Shown here: in pieces, positions 1-12,700 of the stretch | How the letters are laid out: every line of letters begins with the position of its first letter | Numbering within the stretch: the stretch's first letter is position 1 | From: Strongylocentrotus purpuratus | Lineage: Eukaryota; Echinodermata; Echinoidea; Camarodonta; Strongylocentrotidae | Length of the DNA stretch: 64,000 bases | Assembly (NCBI RefSeq): GCF_000002235.5 | Contig: NW_022145540.1 | Span: forward strand, 182,501 to 246,500 | Reading direction: 5' to 3' | The notes under the pieces: model-generated | What the model saw: the letters and a program-made list of their open reading frames with translations, nothing else | Told to the model about the DNA's origin: nothing | Databases searched by the model: none | Position numbers and translations under genes: made by a program

Positions 1-351
1 GAAATTGCCTTTATCATGGCTCTCATCTTTCTGAATTACATTATAAAATGAGTGGAGATAAAGATCATTACAATATCAATGATAATATTACATGTATGTA
101 CAGTTAAAGTACACATACAATGACAAAAATTTGTCCTCCTAGATTGAATTTCCAGAATTGTTTCCATGTCAAACTTGTCAGATATTATATCCTAACAAAC
201 CAAATGTCTACATGCTGTAGATGCATGTAATGTGTAATGATATCAAAAAAATAACTTCAATGAAAAAAATTCAAACCAACATTAAAAAAAAGAAATGCAG
301 ACATGCAGACATCACAAGAATGCTACAAAAATCAATGATAAATACACATGC
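1..351. other. AT-rich non-coding DNA
   Basis: No exon-like reading frame, splice-flanked block or repeat with a second copy in the window is seen. It is the left flank of the nested transposon that starts at 352. Confidence 0.5.
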
Positions 352-2599
352 TTAAAGGTAAAGACAAGTATTGGAAACGCCCCAATTTCAAAAAATGAAA
401 TGGAAGCTCTCATTACCAATCATGTGAAAGAATATGTTTTGACTAATACATGATGATCACATGATGAAACCGCCTACTACAGTATTGCTCGAAATAAAGT
501 AGACACCGTACCGCCGGGTCTCGCGGGAATCAATCCAAGATTGAGTCCCGCGGTACTCCCGCGGTAACTCTTCCCTGTGCGGTACACAAATGGCGGTAAT
601 TACCACGAAAATGTACCACGAGATTTTCAAGAAAATCTCGTAATGAACCATCACGTACGTCACTCCCTTTGTCATGTATCAAACGGAAGGATTCGCACGT
701 CGCTTTGCCATAATTGTTTAATCACTTAAACGATGAATGACGCCGGGAGAAATGCTTTCATTCCTTATATTTCTGTCGACGGCTAAGGTTGTGATCGCGC
801 CGCGCGAAAACGTGGGCTTATAAAAATTAGCTGACCAGTTGATGCTCGCCGGCGGGCGGCGTCTCCAATCGCCTCGATCAGCTCAGTTACTAATAATGTT
901 GGAGTTGGAGAAGCATAACCGTCCGTAGGTCATAACATGATCGCACTCCGAAATGCTCTATCTTTCATGGTCTCAAACGGCCTTTGTCATTTCTTGATAG
1001 CGCTGTCCATGAGTTTGCATTGAAAATCATGTTTCTTTAAAAAAAAATATATATATTGATTTGTAAAGATTGCCGATAAGCCAATTCAATTTCTTTCGCA
1101 TGCCAAAGCACAACGAACTCTCCTAAAATTAGGCTCACTACCCCCCAAAAAGAAAGAACAAAAATTAGTGCTCATCCCCCTCCCCCCTCCCCCGAAATAT
1201 CGATCGGCGCGATTTTCATATTTCAACCTCCTCTATTGGAAAATCCTGGATCCACCCCTGATTACATCACCAAAGTCAAAGCAAGGAACCTAAATGAGGC
1301 CCTACAAAAATTTGCCACAGACCGCAAACAGCATTTTCACAAACCTGGATTTTTTAAAATTCAAAAGCAACACGATCTCGATCAGCAAATGTACCTCATG
1401 GCCCAAATACAGGTACATGTAGTTGACGTTTGATATGTACTGCGCGCGCTCAGGAATTCCCCGAATTATAATCTTGGCCATGAGTTATTTTGGAAAACCT
1501 CTCTCGATGACAATGTATCTCCATTTTATGACATTCAGTTTGCATGCAAGCAAAATACAATTACTTTTGAGTTGGGAAACTCTTTTATTCGACATAAAAC
1601 CAGGGAGGTTAGTTCTTTTGTTGCCAAATTTATTGCAAAAGAGTTATTAATAAGATTATTTCAAAGTTATATCACATCTAATATGGGTTTATGAAATTAA
1701 AATATGGATAAATATGGCTGTTATTTCAGTGAAAATGACGAGCATGATGTGAGATTTTAAGGAAAGGTGAAAAGGACGGGAGAGAGGAAGAGAAATGTAT
1801 AACTAAGATAAATGCGAGGGAGGGGAGACGAGGTGGAGAGAGATGGGGAGGGAGAGAGAAAGAAAGATGGTAGGGGGTACAGAGATAGACAGCTATGGGA
1901 TGTTTACATTCAAACCAGGCGGGTGTTTGGGTTGGGTTTCTTTAAACCTCTCTAATAAAAAGAATAAAAGAATACAAAATATTGGTTTCCTCAATAGTGC
2001 CGTTAGTCAGGCGCCATGTTCGGTAGAGTTCAGCACTATTTTACCCGAACTTTGGTTCGGTTCGGGATTGACTAATATAAATAGCAAGACCAAGATTTCG
2101 GGATTAAGTAATATATTAGCAAGACTAAGAAAAGATCGCAGATATAATTCACCCTAAACTTGATTTACTATGCTCGCGTGGTCCATGTCACATTCCACCA
2201 GTCTTCAACCAGCAAGTCCCCAGAGAAACAAATTTATCTCTTATCTTCTTGACATAATTAAATCATTTAACAACTCGACTCTTATCTCAATCTCTTCTGT
2301 GTGACTTGATGACAAAGAAAGTGTATGTTACGCAATGTACGGTCTCTACGTACCCAGGCAGGGAGAAAGTTTTGGTTCCCACGATATGACATGACTTCTT
2401 GGAGCCTTGCCAACATAACAGCGTGCGTGATTATGCGCTCATGAATATTGATGAGTACGGACATGCTGAAAAAACTGCTATTTCCAAGTGATGTCAAGGG
2501 TAAATCATGAGAACGAATGTGTGTAAATATTCAAACATACTAAAAATAAGATAGTTGCGGGGTGAGAAACAAGAGAAAGAAGTAGAAGCATAAAAATAA

Positions 2600-3045
2600 C
2601 AACGTCAATGTCTCCTCTTCCCCCCATCTACTTCCTCTCTCTATTATCCTTTACTCTTAACGAGTCTCCTCTTCTCCCCATCTATTTCCTCTAGTATCTT
2701 TTATTCGTAACGAGTCTCCTCTTCTCCCCATCTATTTCCTCTCTCTAGTTATTCTTCCCCGGGTCTCCTCTTCTCCCCATCTATTTCCCCTCTCTATAGT
2801 ATCATTTATTCCTACCCAGTCTCTTCTCATCCCGATCTATTTCCTTCTCTCTAGTATCCTTTATTCCTACCCAGTCTCTTCTTCTCTCCATGTATTTCCT
2901 CTCTCTTTAGTATCCTTTATTCTTACCCAGTCTCTTCTTCTCTCCATCTATTTCCTTCTATTTAGTATCCTTTATCCAGTCTCTTCTTCTCTCCATCTTT
3001 TTCTCTCTCTATAGTGTCCTTTCTTCATACCCATTCTCCTCTTAT
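2600..3045. repeat. Degenerate ~60-bp pyrimidine-rich tandem repeat
   Basis: About seven imperfect units of the form TCTCCTCTTCTCCCCATCTA, then TTTCCTCTCTCTAGTATCC, then TTTATTCxTACCCAG follow each other. A related but shorter block lies at about 6190-6400, in the same inner transposon. Confidence 0.75.
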
Positions 3046-3369
3046 AATTGTGATTAAGTTATGATAAAACATTGACAATTGTCGGTTTCGTTTTTTTTTT
3101 CCTGGGAGGCACTGTATAGGCCGATTGCGTATCTTAAATGTGGTGTCATGTCAATCAACACCAAAGTTCTAAAACACCGCGAAGTGTTACGCACCTTTGT
3201 TCTGAGAGCGCCGACTCGGGACATGGCGGGAATGTAATAAATATGTCATTATTTTGCAAGCCGTTGTTGTGACTGGATAACGATACAGAGTAATGCCACG
3301 TGGCATGAGAACATCATTGTTCAATTATTAGAGCGTACGGACCATTTAGATTGGAAATTAACAAAATTT

Positions 3370-3720
3370 AGGAAGCATTGGCGGATTCAGGATTTTCCAA
3401 TAGAGGGGTTGGGGGGGGGGGGGCAACGGGGGCCTTTCCTCCCTGGCAAAAAACACTGACGGCCCCCACCCCTGCCCAAACAAGTTTTAAAATAAGATGG
3501 TAACCACAAAGTTACTTTTTTTTCTCAAGACGGGGGGGGGGGGGGGGGGGGGGGAAGGGCTGTTGAGTAAAAACATGATTATAGTTGTAGTGCTCACACT
3601 ACCCCCCCCCAACACGAGCAACAAGAATGTTTTTTAATTTCCGCCCCCCCCCCCCCCCCACCTCAATTGGAAAACCCTGGATCCGCCCCTGCTTGCTTTA
3701 CTATTTTCACCATCTCTCTC
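3370..3720. repeat. Poly-G/poly-C tracts with GGATCC-type repeat fragments
   Basis: Long G runs (about 3409-3424 and 3531-3554) and C runs (about 3602-3659) alternate with fragments of a dispersed motif, TTGGAAAACCCTGGATCCGC, at 3667 and 3726. The same motif recurs near 1236, 5068, 28750, 32791, 34586 and 44344. Confidence 0.7.
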
Positions 3721-4234
3721 ATTCAATTGGAAAACCCTGGATCCGCCACTGCTTGCTTTACTATTTTCACCAATTCTCATATATCCTCTCTCATTCTACC
3801 TTAACGTATCATTTACTCAGTCCTCTGATCTTTCAACAGCCTCCATCTCTCTCTTGCATCCTCTTTCTTCCTCTAATTTTGATCATCTATTTCACCCGCT
3901 TTTTCATGCAAAATGTTTACTTCATTCTTTCCCAATCTTTCTTCTACTCTTTTCACCACCTCTCCTATCCGAAATAATCCATAATGGCAAACGATGTTAG
4001 TAGGATTTACATCGTAACACAAAGGATAAATCAACGATGTACATGAAGTTTTCTCTCAATTTCCCAATCGATATTTTCTCGGCGTCATGATAAACATACG
4101 ACACGTCCAAACACATTGCTTCCTGTCCTATAATTGACGTGAAACTTGCATCAGAAAATGTGCCCAAACCCAAGATTTTATCGAGCACTATATGCAATCA
4201 GTATTTAATCCGTTAATGCCATTAAATACCATTA

Positions 4235-4860
4235 AGGAGACCTTTAGAATTGGTTCATAAAAGGTGTATTGTTTCTCTAATCTCCCAGCCAGCGCCCTCG
4301 TCATCGGGCTCTTTGAAATAAGGGGACCTTTAGAATTTGTTCATAAAAGATTTCTTGAAGTCCGGTTTCTTTCAGGCTCAGCTCAAATTTTGATGTGTAA
4401 GGGGTTCTCTCTCTCTTCAGATGAACTGAACTGTTTTGTTCCCATTCCAATACAATTTACATATACTTACGAACCAAGTCATAATTGTCTGGCGGCCGCC
4501 AGATAATTCTATCTTTCCTTATCATGATTATGTTATTTTCCTTCTATCTTCTTCACTTTCTACCTTTCCTTATGGTATTCTTTGTTTTTATCCTACCACC
4601 TTCTTCTCTTTCTATTTTCTGTATGTTACTCTTTGCTTTTATACTTCTATCATTTCCTCTTTCTATTTTCATTTTGAAATTCTTTATTTTCCTTTCCAGC
4701 TTCTGTTCTTTCCTGTTATTATTCTTTGTTTCTATCTTTCTATCTTCTCTTTTTATCTCTCATGTTATTCTTTGTTTTATGTCTCTTTCTATCTGCATCA
4801 TAACGTGAGGAAATAAAGCTAGATTATTTGGCGGCCGCAAGATAATTCTTTCCATATGTT
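4235..4860. repeat. Short direct repeats around pyrimidine-rich sequence
   Basis: GGCGGCCGCxAGATAATTCT occurs at about 4491 and 4831, bracketing a T/C-rich stretch. GACCTTTAGAATTxGTTCAT occurs at about 4240 and 4325. They are internal duplications of the inner transposon; no coding signal is seen. Confidence 0.5.
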
Positions 4861-5269
4861 ATGTTGCTTTATTTCTATCGTCTTCTCTTTCTAATGGCTG
4901 AGTGCAAATGAGGTATTGCCTGGGTTATCGGGCTACACATGAAGAGAAAATATTAACAAAATTATCAATTTTCAATGTTTAGGCAAGATTCAAAGCACTA
5001 GCTGACATTAGAAGGCGGACGTGGTTTATTTAAAAACGCTCAAGAAAAGCCTGAAATACAGGCGCGGATCCAGGGGAAGGAGCGTGCTTGGCCCCCTCCC
5101 CTCCCCGCCAAAATAAAAGAGAAAGAGAGAATGAGAATAAGGGAAATAAAGAAGAGAGGAAGAAGAAAGAAAGGGGGAAGGAGATCCTCTATTGTAACTA
5201 TTTTTGTTTATACAACTCGTGAAATATATTGACCTGTTCCGTTTTGTTTGTTTTAAAATTAACCAAGTT

Positions 5270-6130
5270 TATTTGTAAACACTAGATCCAGCGGGAGGGG
5301 GGGGGGGGGGGGGAGCCGGGGGTTAATATGATGTACATTTTGTTCCCATAATAACGGGAGACGGTTAATCCCATGAATACAAGAAAGAGGGTGGAGGGGA
5401 GCCAATAACAAATACCAAATAAATAGCAACAAACGAACAAACAATAAATGAATCAGAAAATATTACGAAATCGGTGAGATGGCCTCGGACCTCCAATTAT
5501 CACCTTATTAATCAATCAATAATGATACCCCCTTCTATCTTTCACTCTATATCATCGATTGCGCTCTTATCCCTCCTTTTCTAATATTCCTCTCTTCCTT
5601 CATTCCTTCCTTTCCTTTTTTTATTTGTCCTTTATACTTTTCTATTATCTTTTGTTGTCTTCTACTATTTCTCCCCGTCTATGTCTCTCTCTACAGTTAT
5701 TTAGGATCTCTTAAGTCTTATGGGGGGGGGGGCGTCTCGGCCTCCTGAATTCATTTTAATGTTCGTTTCTTTTTAGGTACCTTTTTCCAGTTTCGGAATT
5801 ATGGACCCTATTTCATTTTCGGATTATGAACCCTATTGCATTTTTCGGAAATACGAACCTTCGGACAACCACCACCCCTCCCCCTCCCCCCCCCCCCCCC
5901 CAGGAACGATAACCCCCGTGGGCTTTAACATCCGAGGACAAATATCCCCCCCCCCCCCGGAACGAATATCCACGGAGGAGAATTAGCTCCCCTAGGACAA
6001 ATATACGCCCGCCCCCCCCCCCCCCGCCCCCGTTCATTGAAGGGGAAGTCCACCCTGATGATAATTTGCATTTTTTTTCGGGGGGGGGGGGTGAAAATCA
6101 AAGGGGGTAATTTTCCGAGGGGGAGGGGAT
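5270..6130. repeat. Poly-G/poly-C-rich low-complexity block
   Basis: There are many C and G runs of 8-18 bases (around 5297, 5720, 5880, 5948, 6010, 6080). Glycine- or proline-rich frames over it are artefacts of these runs. Confidence 0.7.
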
Positions 6131-6530
6131 AATTGCCTTGGCCGGGGGTGTTCGTCCTATATATATATCTATATATATTTATTTATATCAAGTCTCCTCT
6201 TCCTCCCATGTAGATTTCCTCTCCCACGAATCCTTTATTCTTATCCAGTTTCTGATTCTTCCCATCCATTTCCTTGTATACTTTATTCCTTTACAGTCGC
6301 CTCTTCGTTCCATATATTTCCTATCTCTGATATCATTTAATCTTTAATATCTACATGTATTTCCCTTCCTTTTATCCTTTATTCTTTGATTCGTCATCTG
6401 AAGACATCACCCTTCATGGATGTTTACAAGTCCCGTCAAACATTGATTGATTAACAAGTAAATGACATGAGGTCACTGTCCTCCACACCTCTACCTAACC
6501 CCGTCTTTCTACTTCCCTCTCTGCCCTCTC

Positions 6531-6534
6531 CCCC

Positions 6535-6571
<37 letters not shown>

Positions 6572-6572
6572 C
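6531..6572. repeat. (CT)n microsatellite
   Basis: CTCTCT dinucleotide run with one interruption. Confidence 0.9.
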
Positions 6573-8054
6573 CTCCTGCACGTGATTACATTTCCCAGAC
6601 ATGTTTTGACAGTTCTTATCTAAGAAATATGACACGCCCCAGCCAGCTGAAACTGAAAGGGCTTGCATAGTCTGCCAATTCAGACGCCATACCATAAATG
6701 ACAACTGAAAACGAGCAAATAATTATTTGCTTTTAAAAAATAAAGTTGTAAATTATTATTTAGCCAATGAGAAGAGTTAACTTTTCATCTGAAAATCACC
6801 ATTTAGAGATAGAACGAGATTGTACGAATCGTTGTTGTAGTGGTTTTAAAAATGGAATTATTGTGTCTGAAACTAGACTTAGCTTTTATACCATCGGTGG
6901 TTCCAACAACGTGTGTAAGGGAATTAATCTTTCGGATAACCATGGATGTCACTGGGATAACTTTCATCTGATTTTCGGATTTATAGTTCAACATGGATAT
7001 TTTAAAAGTGGGACACGTCATAGTATCAGGTAAGTATGCAATCATTGATCATCCTGTAGCTAAACAAATTGCAGCTGCGTGATTATGCTTAGTTAAGTCG
7101 TTTGTATTTTCAAACCAGAATGAGCAAAGCGATGTGGGACGTGGGAATACTTTATAATAACTCATGTCCTATGTAGTTATCAAACTTGCGTGCCTCGCGT
7201 ATCGATGAATGAATTGACCTACATTCATCCCTTTGTTTCATCGTGTTTGGTTACTAGGTTACACGCTGGGGTAGTTTAAGTTTATCAGACCATTATAATG
7301 TTCAATGTATTTGTGGCTGCTTTTACCTCTTGAAATAAAGGCTCTTCGTTATTCAAATATTCAACAATTGTTCTGAAATAATGATGGTATGGTGAAATCC
7401 TACCCAAACTCGTTTATTCTCATTATTAATGAACATTTTTTTCCAGATAATTACAAACGATGCCTAGTTGGCTAACAACCATCATGTGCAGTACGTGCGA
7501 ACTTGTGGAATCAAGTCGGTCAATCGGCAATTTCCATTCATTACAGATCAAAAAAATTGAAATCCCCATACATCTCTCACTCACATTAACACACACATTT
7601 TTATTTATGTTTTGAGGATAGACTAAACATACAAGAATCTCGTGTTCTACGAGACTGCGGACTCCCAAATGTGGTACATTACCGCGGGACATTATGGTAG
7701 GTGGGAGTACCGCGGTAACCAGTTGGGTGGCGGTACTCAATAAATTACCGTGGTAATTTGCTCCCGCGCGGTACACGGCGGTACGGTGTCTACTTTATTT
7801 CGAGCAATACTGTAATTCATATATTTGGTAAATTTGTTTCTCTCATGGTCTGTGAGAGATATAGGGTAGTCCCATATACATCTTTCTGTGTATAGTGCTT
7901 GTAACTTTACGAAGAATGGGCCAAATTTCTTATCATTTTGATGATTCCAGAACCTTGCAGATGCTAGATGCTAGATGATCAACCTTTTCTGATCGATTCC
8001 ACAACATTTCTTTCACAATGCAATCGCATGACCTTAACTGGTCTTTACCTTTAA

Positions 8055-8629
8055 GGCAATGTCATGACACATTTAAGAGAAGGATACAATTGTTTGAGTA
8101 CATTTACAATGTACATGTACACATGCACAAGGGCAACCATTAAAAAAGGTTGTGATGCATTATCGATTAGATACAAATTCAAATGCAAAATGTTAAAAGT
8201 TAGCAAGGTAACAACCAACCATTGAACAGCCCACAACATCATTCAAATAAAACATATATTCAAAGAACTGTTAGGCTCCAACAGAGAAAAGATATTAAAT
8301 AATTCTATTAATAATTTGGGAAAAGGGATGCACACATTCAAAATCACCATTATAAAATGCATTTATTCCACCAGCTTGCCAAGTTTGCTTTTGATAAAAG
8401 CCCCATTTACTGTACTTATGGTACACTGTTTGAAAAAGCAGCACAGGTATAAATCACATTTTCCAAAGAGTATACAGTACAGTTTAATATCATATAAGAA
8501 ATTTGAGAAAGTACCAGTACCGGTATATATACAAGATAATAATAAGACAGAAAATCACCCCCAAAAACCAAAAACATAACAACAAAAAATACATACAGGT
8601 ACATGTATATTATATAAACTAGATGGAAC
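8055..8629. other. AT-rich non-coding DNA
   Basis: No supported gene or repeat is seen between the nested transposon and the tandem array. Confidence 0.4.
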
Positions 8630-9602
8630 TTCGACTGCGCGCAGTCGAAATGATGCCTCCGTCATAGAGCAATTTTACAAACCAAAACAGAAGAAATTGT
8701 TCAAATTCAAGTTCAATTGTAATCCATTAGCAGGTTCTCAGAATATCGTGATTACAAGCAATTTCTCATATACATATATGACCCTTTGATCTTTGACCAC
8801 ATGACCCTAACATCTACTCAGTTCATTGGCTCTGCAAGATGTTCCGAGTTAAATAGTAATCCATCTGTCAGTTCTAATGAGAATGCGTTCACAAGCTATT
8901 TTTGCATACATAATGAGCCCATGACCTTTGACCTTTGACCTCATGACCCAAGAATCTACTCAGTTCATTGGCTCTGCAAGATACATACATGATCTAAGTT
9001 TGGGAGGAATCCAACAATCTGTTCTAATGATAATGCGATCACAAGCTATTTTTGCATGCATAATGAGCCGCATGACCTTTGACCTAGACCTCATGACCCC
9101 AAAATTTAATCAGTTCATCGGCTCTGCAAATAACATACATGACCTAAGTTTGGCAGGAATCCATCAATCGGTTCTTGAGATAACGCGATCACAAGCTGTT
9201 TCAGCATACATAATGAGCCCTGTGACCTTTGACCTTTGACCTCGTGACCCCAAAATCTAATCAGTTCATCGTCTCTGCAAGATACATACATGACCTAAGT
9301 TTGGCAGGAATCCATCAATCGGTTCTTCAGATAACGCGATCACGAGCTGTTTTTGCATACATAATGAGCCCTGTGACCTTTGACCTTTAACCTCGTGACC
9401 CCAAAATCTAATCAGTTCATCGGCTCTGCAAGATACATACATGATTAAAGTTTGGCAGGAATCCATCAATCGGTTCTTCAGATAACGCGATCACGAGAAC
9501 GGGACGTACGGACGGACGGACGTACGTACGTACGGACGTACGTACGGACGGACGGACAACCCGAAAACATAATGCCTCCGGCTACTTCGTAACGGAGGCA
9601 TA
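8630..9602. repeat. ~150-bp tandem array with DR1-like motifs and GTCC/GGAC head
   Basis: About five units of ~150 bp run from about 8690 to 9495; TGACCTTTGACC starts at 8922, 9073, 9223 and 9374. Each unit also carries TAATGAGCC and a TCAGTTCATxGxCTCTGCAA block. The right end is a GGAC/GTAC simple repeat (9500-9557), then a stem-like GCCTCCGGCTAC...GGAGGCAT. A partly matching GATGCCTCCGTCAT lies at 8652 on the other side. This is the organisation of a mobile or satellite-like repeat family rather than a gene. Confidence 0.85.
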
Positions 9603-9720
9603 AAAATATATATAAATACAAGAACATGTCAAGCAGAACATTAACATTTTGACGATACAAATACAGTATAAAACGAGATTAAAACACATACCGGTAACAC
9701 CACAACACTATGCATTTCAA

Positions 9721-9760
<40 letters not shown>

Positions 9761-12700
9761 CAAGTGAGAAGAAAACAAGTTAGAAAAAAAAGTACAAAAA
9801 CAGAAACAAAATTGAGTGTTGTCCCAGTTATTGTATTCAAATCCTAACATGTCCTACATGTAAATGTATTGTATTGCATAAAACTACTGTCAGAAATTAA
9901 GAGTAAAGTCTACCAACGAATTTGGCATCTCTTTTAATGCAACATACATGTATACAACAACCATTTGTCCTAACCTGATGAAAACAAAACATGATTACCT
10001 TTTCTCCAAGGCTACAGTTGTACCTCTATTTCCAGGAGGGTATCCAATCAAGTTTAAGCAGAAAATTCAAAATTCCTACCACAAATTTTCTACATGAAAC
10101 TACAATAAATCCTCTAATGGAATTAACACACTCTTCTTGAGCAGTGGAGGACTACAGTATAAATGACGTTGTCAATGCAAAACGCAACTAAAGTACATGT
10201 TTACAGTTGGTTTTGTGTGACACATCCCCCACACGATCGCCACCACTGCGTGTGGTGTGTGATATACATGTAGGATGAAGGTCTGTTTACATCAGTCCAA
10301 GAGTGCAAATAAAGAAATAGCTCCACTGATTATGACCACTGATACTCAGATCAATAGTGGCTGGTGGATTGTGAATACTGCCCCCTGATGACATCACAAA
10401 GTTAAAATGACCCTTGTACATATAGAGAAACAATACATCTATGAGTATGCAGTGTGTTGAATATGGATATGGATGAGTGGATTGCAAGTCACTGGATTGG
10501 TATTTATTTGTAATGCTGCATTAACTGTCCAACAGGATGTATTTGTGTTGACTAATAATTAGTCAGCAAAATCTAAACAATTGCAATTATCCTATAAAGT
10601 TCTGCTCGTCTAGAACTAAAATATGGTATACCTCTTTCTCGATCTTAATTGACCAATGTCCCAACTTAGCAAAATGTCTGGAAATAAAATGCTGCCACAG
10701 ACCACATGGAAGCATTGAGATGTTTCCATGATATTGCTATTCAATCCCTTCCTATTTTTTCCTTTTCCTTAGATCTGCCTTTCTGTATAAGGCCCAATGT
10801 AATCTCCTCGTAGAAGTTATGATATCATTATTGATGTGAAATTGTAGCTTTCCTGATCAATAATCTTATCATCCCTCATCAGCCTAATGGACATCTAAAG
10901 ACATTCACGATTCATCCCCTATCCTTCCCTCCTCCCTTTTGTAAATTCACTCTTAGAACCCCAGATATCATTCATGATTATGTGAAGTTGTCTATTCCCC
11001 ACTCTCCTTTAATATCAGCTTAGTGATCATCAAATTATTGCAGACTCTATCCCAACACATGTCACTGTAAAGTACATTAACATGTGCCACCTTCCTGTAT
11101 CGGCCTTCTCCCTCTCCATCACAATCCCCCAGCATTATGCACCTTCATCCTCATCATCATCATCGCCGTGGTAACCCCTCTATATGCCTTGCATGGTGGT
11201 TCCGACAAACATCATACATGCACAAACACATAGACAGACAGCACATGCACCTCTGTCAATAATTTATGAAGAGCATGTTGCAACAGTGTAGCATATGGAG
11301 TTCCTCCGGAGACACGAACGGCATCACTTTCTTCATGTTGGCATTTTTGTGAGAGCCCCTAAACACATTTTTCACAATCTATCTATAGACAGTAGACACC
11401 CCCGCTAATCTATGCCTCAGTCCTTTCTCAACATCAATATTGCAAGCAGAAGGGAGCATAACTTTTTAAAGGTTAGTTCCCAACAGGGCATCACAAGAGA
11501 AGAGGGGAGGGGCGGGGGAGAAGGGGGTGAAATGATTGTCCCCATTCAAACTTTGTCTCCCAGTCCAGAATCATTGGCAGACTTTTCATCATATGACAGA
11601 AAATAAATACAATGTACATGTATATCGAAATCCATTTTTCCCCCTCATATCTTCTTTCTTCAAATGTGACCTTTCTGAGGACCTCATTTTGTTCTTCCTT
11701 GCCTGTAAGTTTGACAGTTTTCAGATATTGTGTCTGCACTCTGCAAATTGATTGTCAATTTGTCATCCCCGATGATCCCCCCCCCCCCCATTCAAAATGG
11801 TCCAGCAATCACTGCTCCAATTTTGTATGCATTCATCAATAATAAAACAAAGGTAGTAAAACAAAAGAAACTGTGACAATAACTGACAAAACAAACAAGG
11901 AAACATTTAAACAAAACAAGGACATGCAATAAGATTCAGATAACAATTCTGACAAGCCTTAACTTAAAATCAATCAAATCCATTAAAATTAGTATTGCAT
12001 GTAACATTTAAGCATCTTGCATTCCAACAAACACATTTAATGGTCATTCAAACATGCTAATAGTGAGAGCTCTGGGAAATACAGATTCCTCACTTAACTG
12101 ATGGAAAACATGTAAAATACCCTAAAACCACAGTTTATAGAAAAAATAGATTATGTTAACAAAACCACAACCCTGCTAATCCTTTTCGATCCATAACAGC
12201 TGTATTGTTATTCACTCTCCATTCCTACCAATAAGCAATTCAACAATCTCTAAAATTGATTTGCTTCTCATAAAGTGATAAACAAATACTTTTTAAATCA
12301 AAATACCAATCAACCAACTCTGAACTCCGGCATGTACCGGTACATGTAATACCCAAAGATGTTTACATGTCAAAAGTACATATATTTTCACGCATACAAA
12401 ATACACATGTAGGCCTACTGACTGCACTGGATTTAAAGTGCATTTGCTATTAAACAATATGTTTAATCGCTCAATCTGAATTCTGAAAGATTATTAGCTT
12501 TCTGCTACTTAATAATAAAGTCCAAATCAAATTCAAAACTTTAATAACAATTTCTCAAAGCTTTACTCAATATCAGCAATTTTACTTTTTATACTTGTTA
12601 TTTAGTAATATTCCTGTATTTTAAATGAAAAATAAATAAATCACCATTCACCAATTAAGTTCAAGCTTTTTCACATTTAAAGAAAATAAGAAATACAATC

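Larger units (their letters stand above)
480..7812. mobile_element. 7.3-kb TA-flanked TIR transposon (inner), no transposase seen
   Basis: The termini are a perfect inverted repeat of about 37 bp beginning CAGTATTGCTCGAAATAAAG (480-516 and 7776-7812). The target dinucleotide TA is duplicated at 478-479 and 7813-7814; the empty target, a single TA in this context, can be read in the related element at 52397-52763. TA targets and CAGT starts recall Tc1/mariner, but 7333 bp is far above that family's usual 1.3-2.4 kb. CCGCGGTA-like palindromes recur just inside both ends (about 547-570 and 7680-7720). The interior has only short frames, pyrimidine-rich repeats and poly-G/C tracts, so it is probably non-autonomous or heavily decayed. 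Confidence 0.85.
352..8054. mobile_element. TTAA-flanked TIR element (outer), split by an inner insertion
   Basis: The ends are inverted: AGGTAAAGAC(A/C)AGT at 356 and its complement ending at 8050, each flanked by TTAA (352-355 and 8051-8054). The outer parts, 356-479 and 7813-8050, match the uninterrupted 367-bp copy at 52397-52763 in opposite orientation. The element is therefore a short non-autonomous transposon opened by a 7.3-kb insertion. TTAA target sites are typical of the piggyBac and Kolobok superfamilies; the family here is not identified, and no transposase is visible. Confidence 0.85.

Noticed and set aside
457..675. 72-residue frame on the - strand near the left transposon end
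   Set aside because: It lies in the terminal and subterminal repeat of the 7.3-kb element and has no recognisable motif.
3627..4816. Several 80-126-residue frames (Phe/Ser/Leu-rich)
   Set aside because: They follow pyrimidine-rich repeats; composition alone explains them.
6767..7045. 88-residue + frame ending near a good donor (ATCAG|gtaagtatgc at 7028)
   Set aside because: No family similarity and no partner exon; it is inside the transposon, so kept out of the gene list.
7426..7776. 116-residue - frame, possible transposase piece
   Set aside because: No catalytic or DNA-binding motif could be recognised, and part of it overlaps the terminal repeat.
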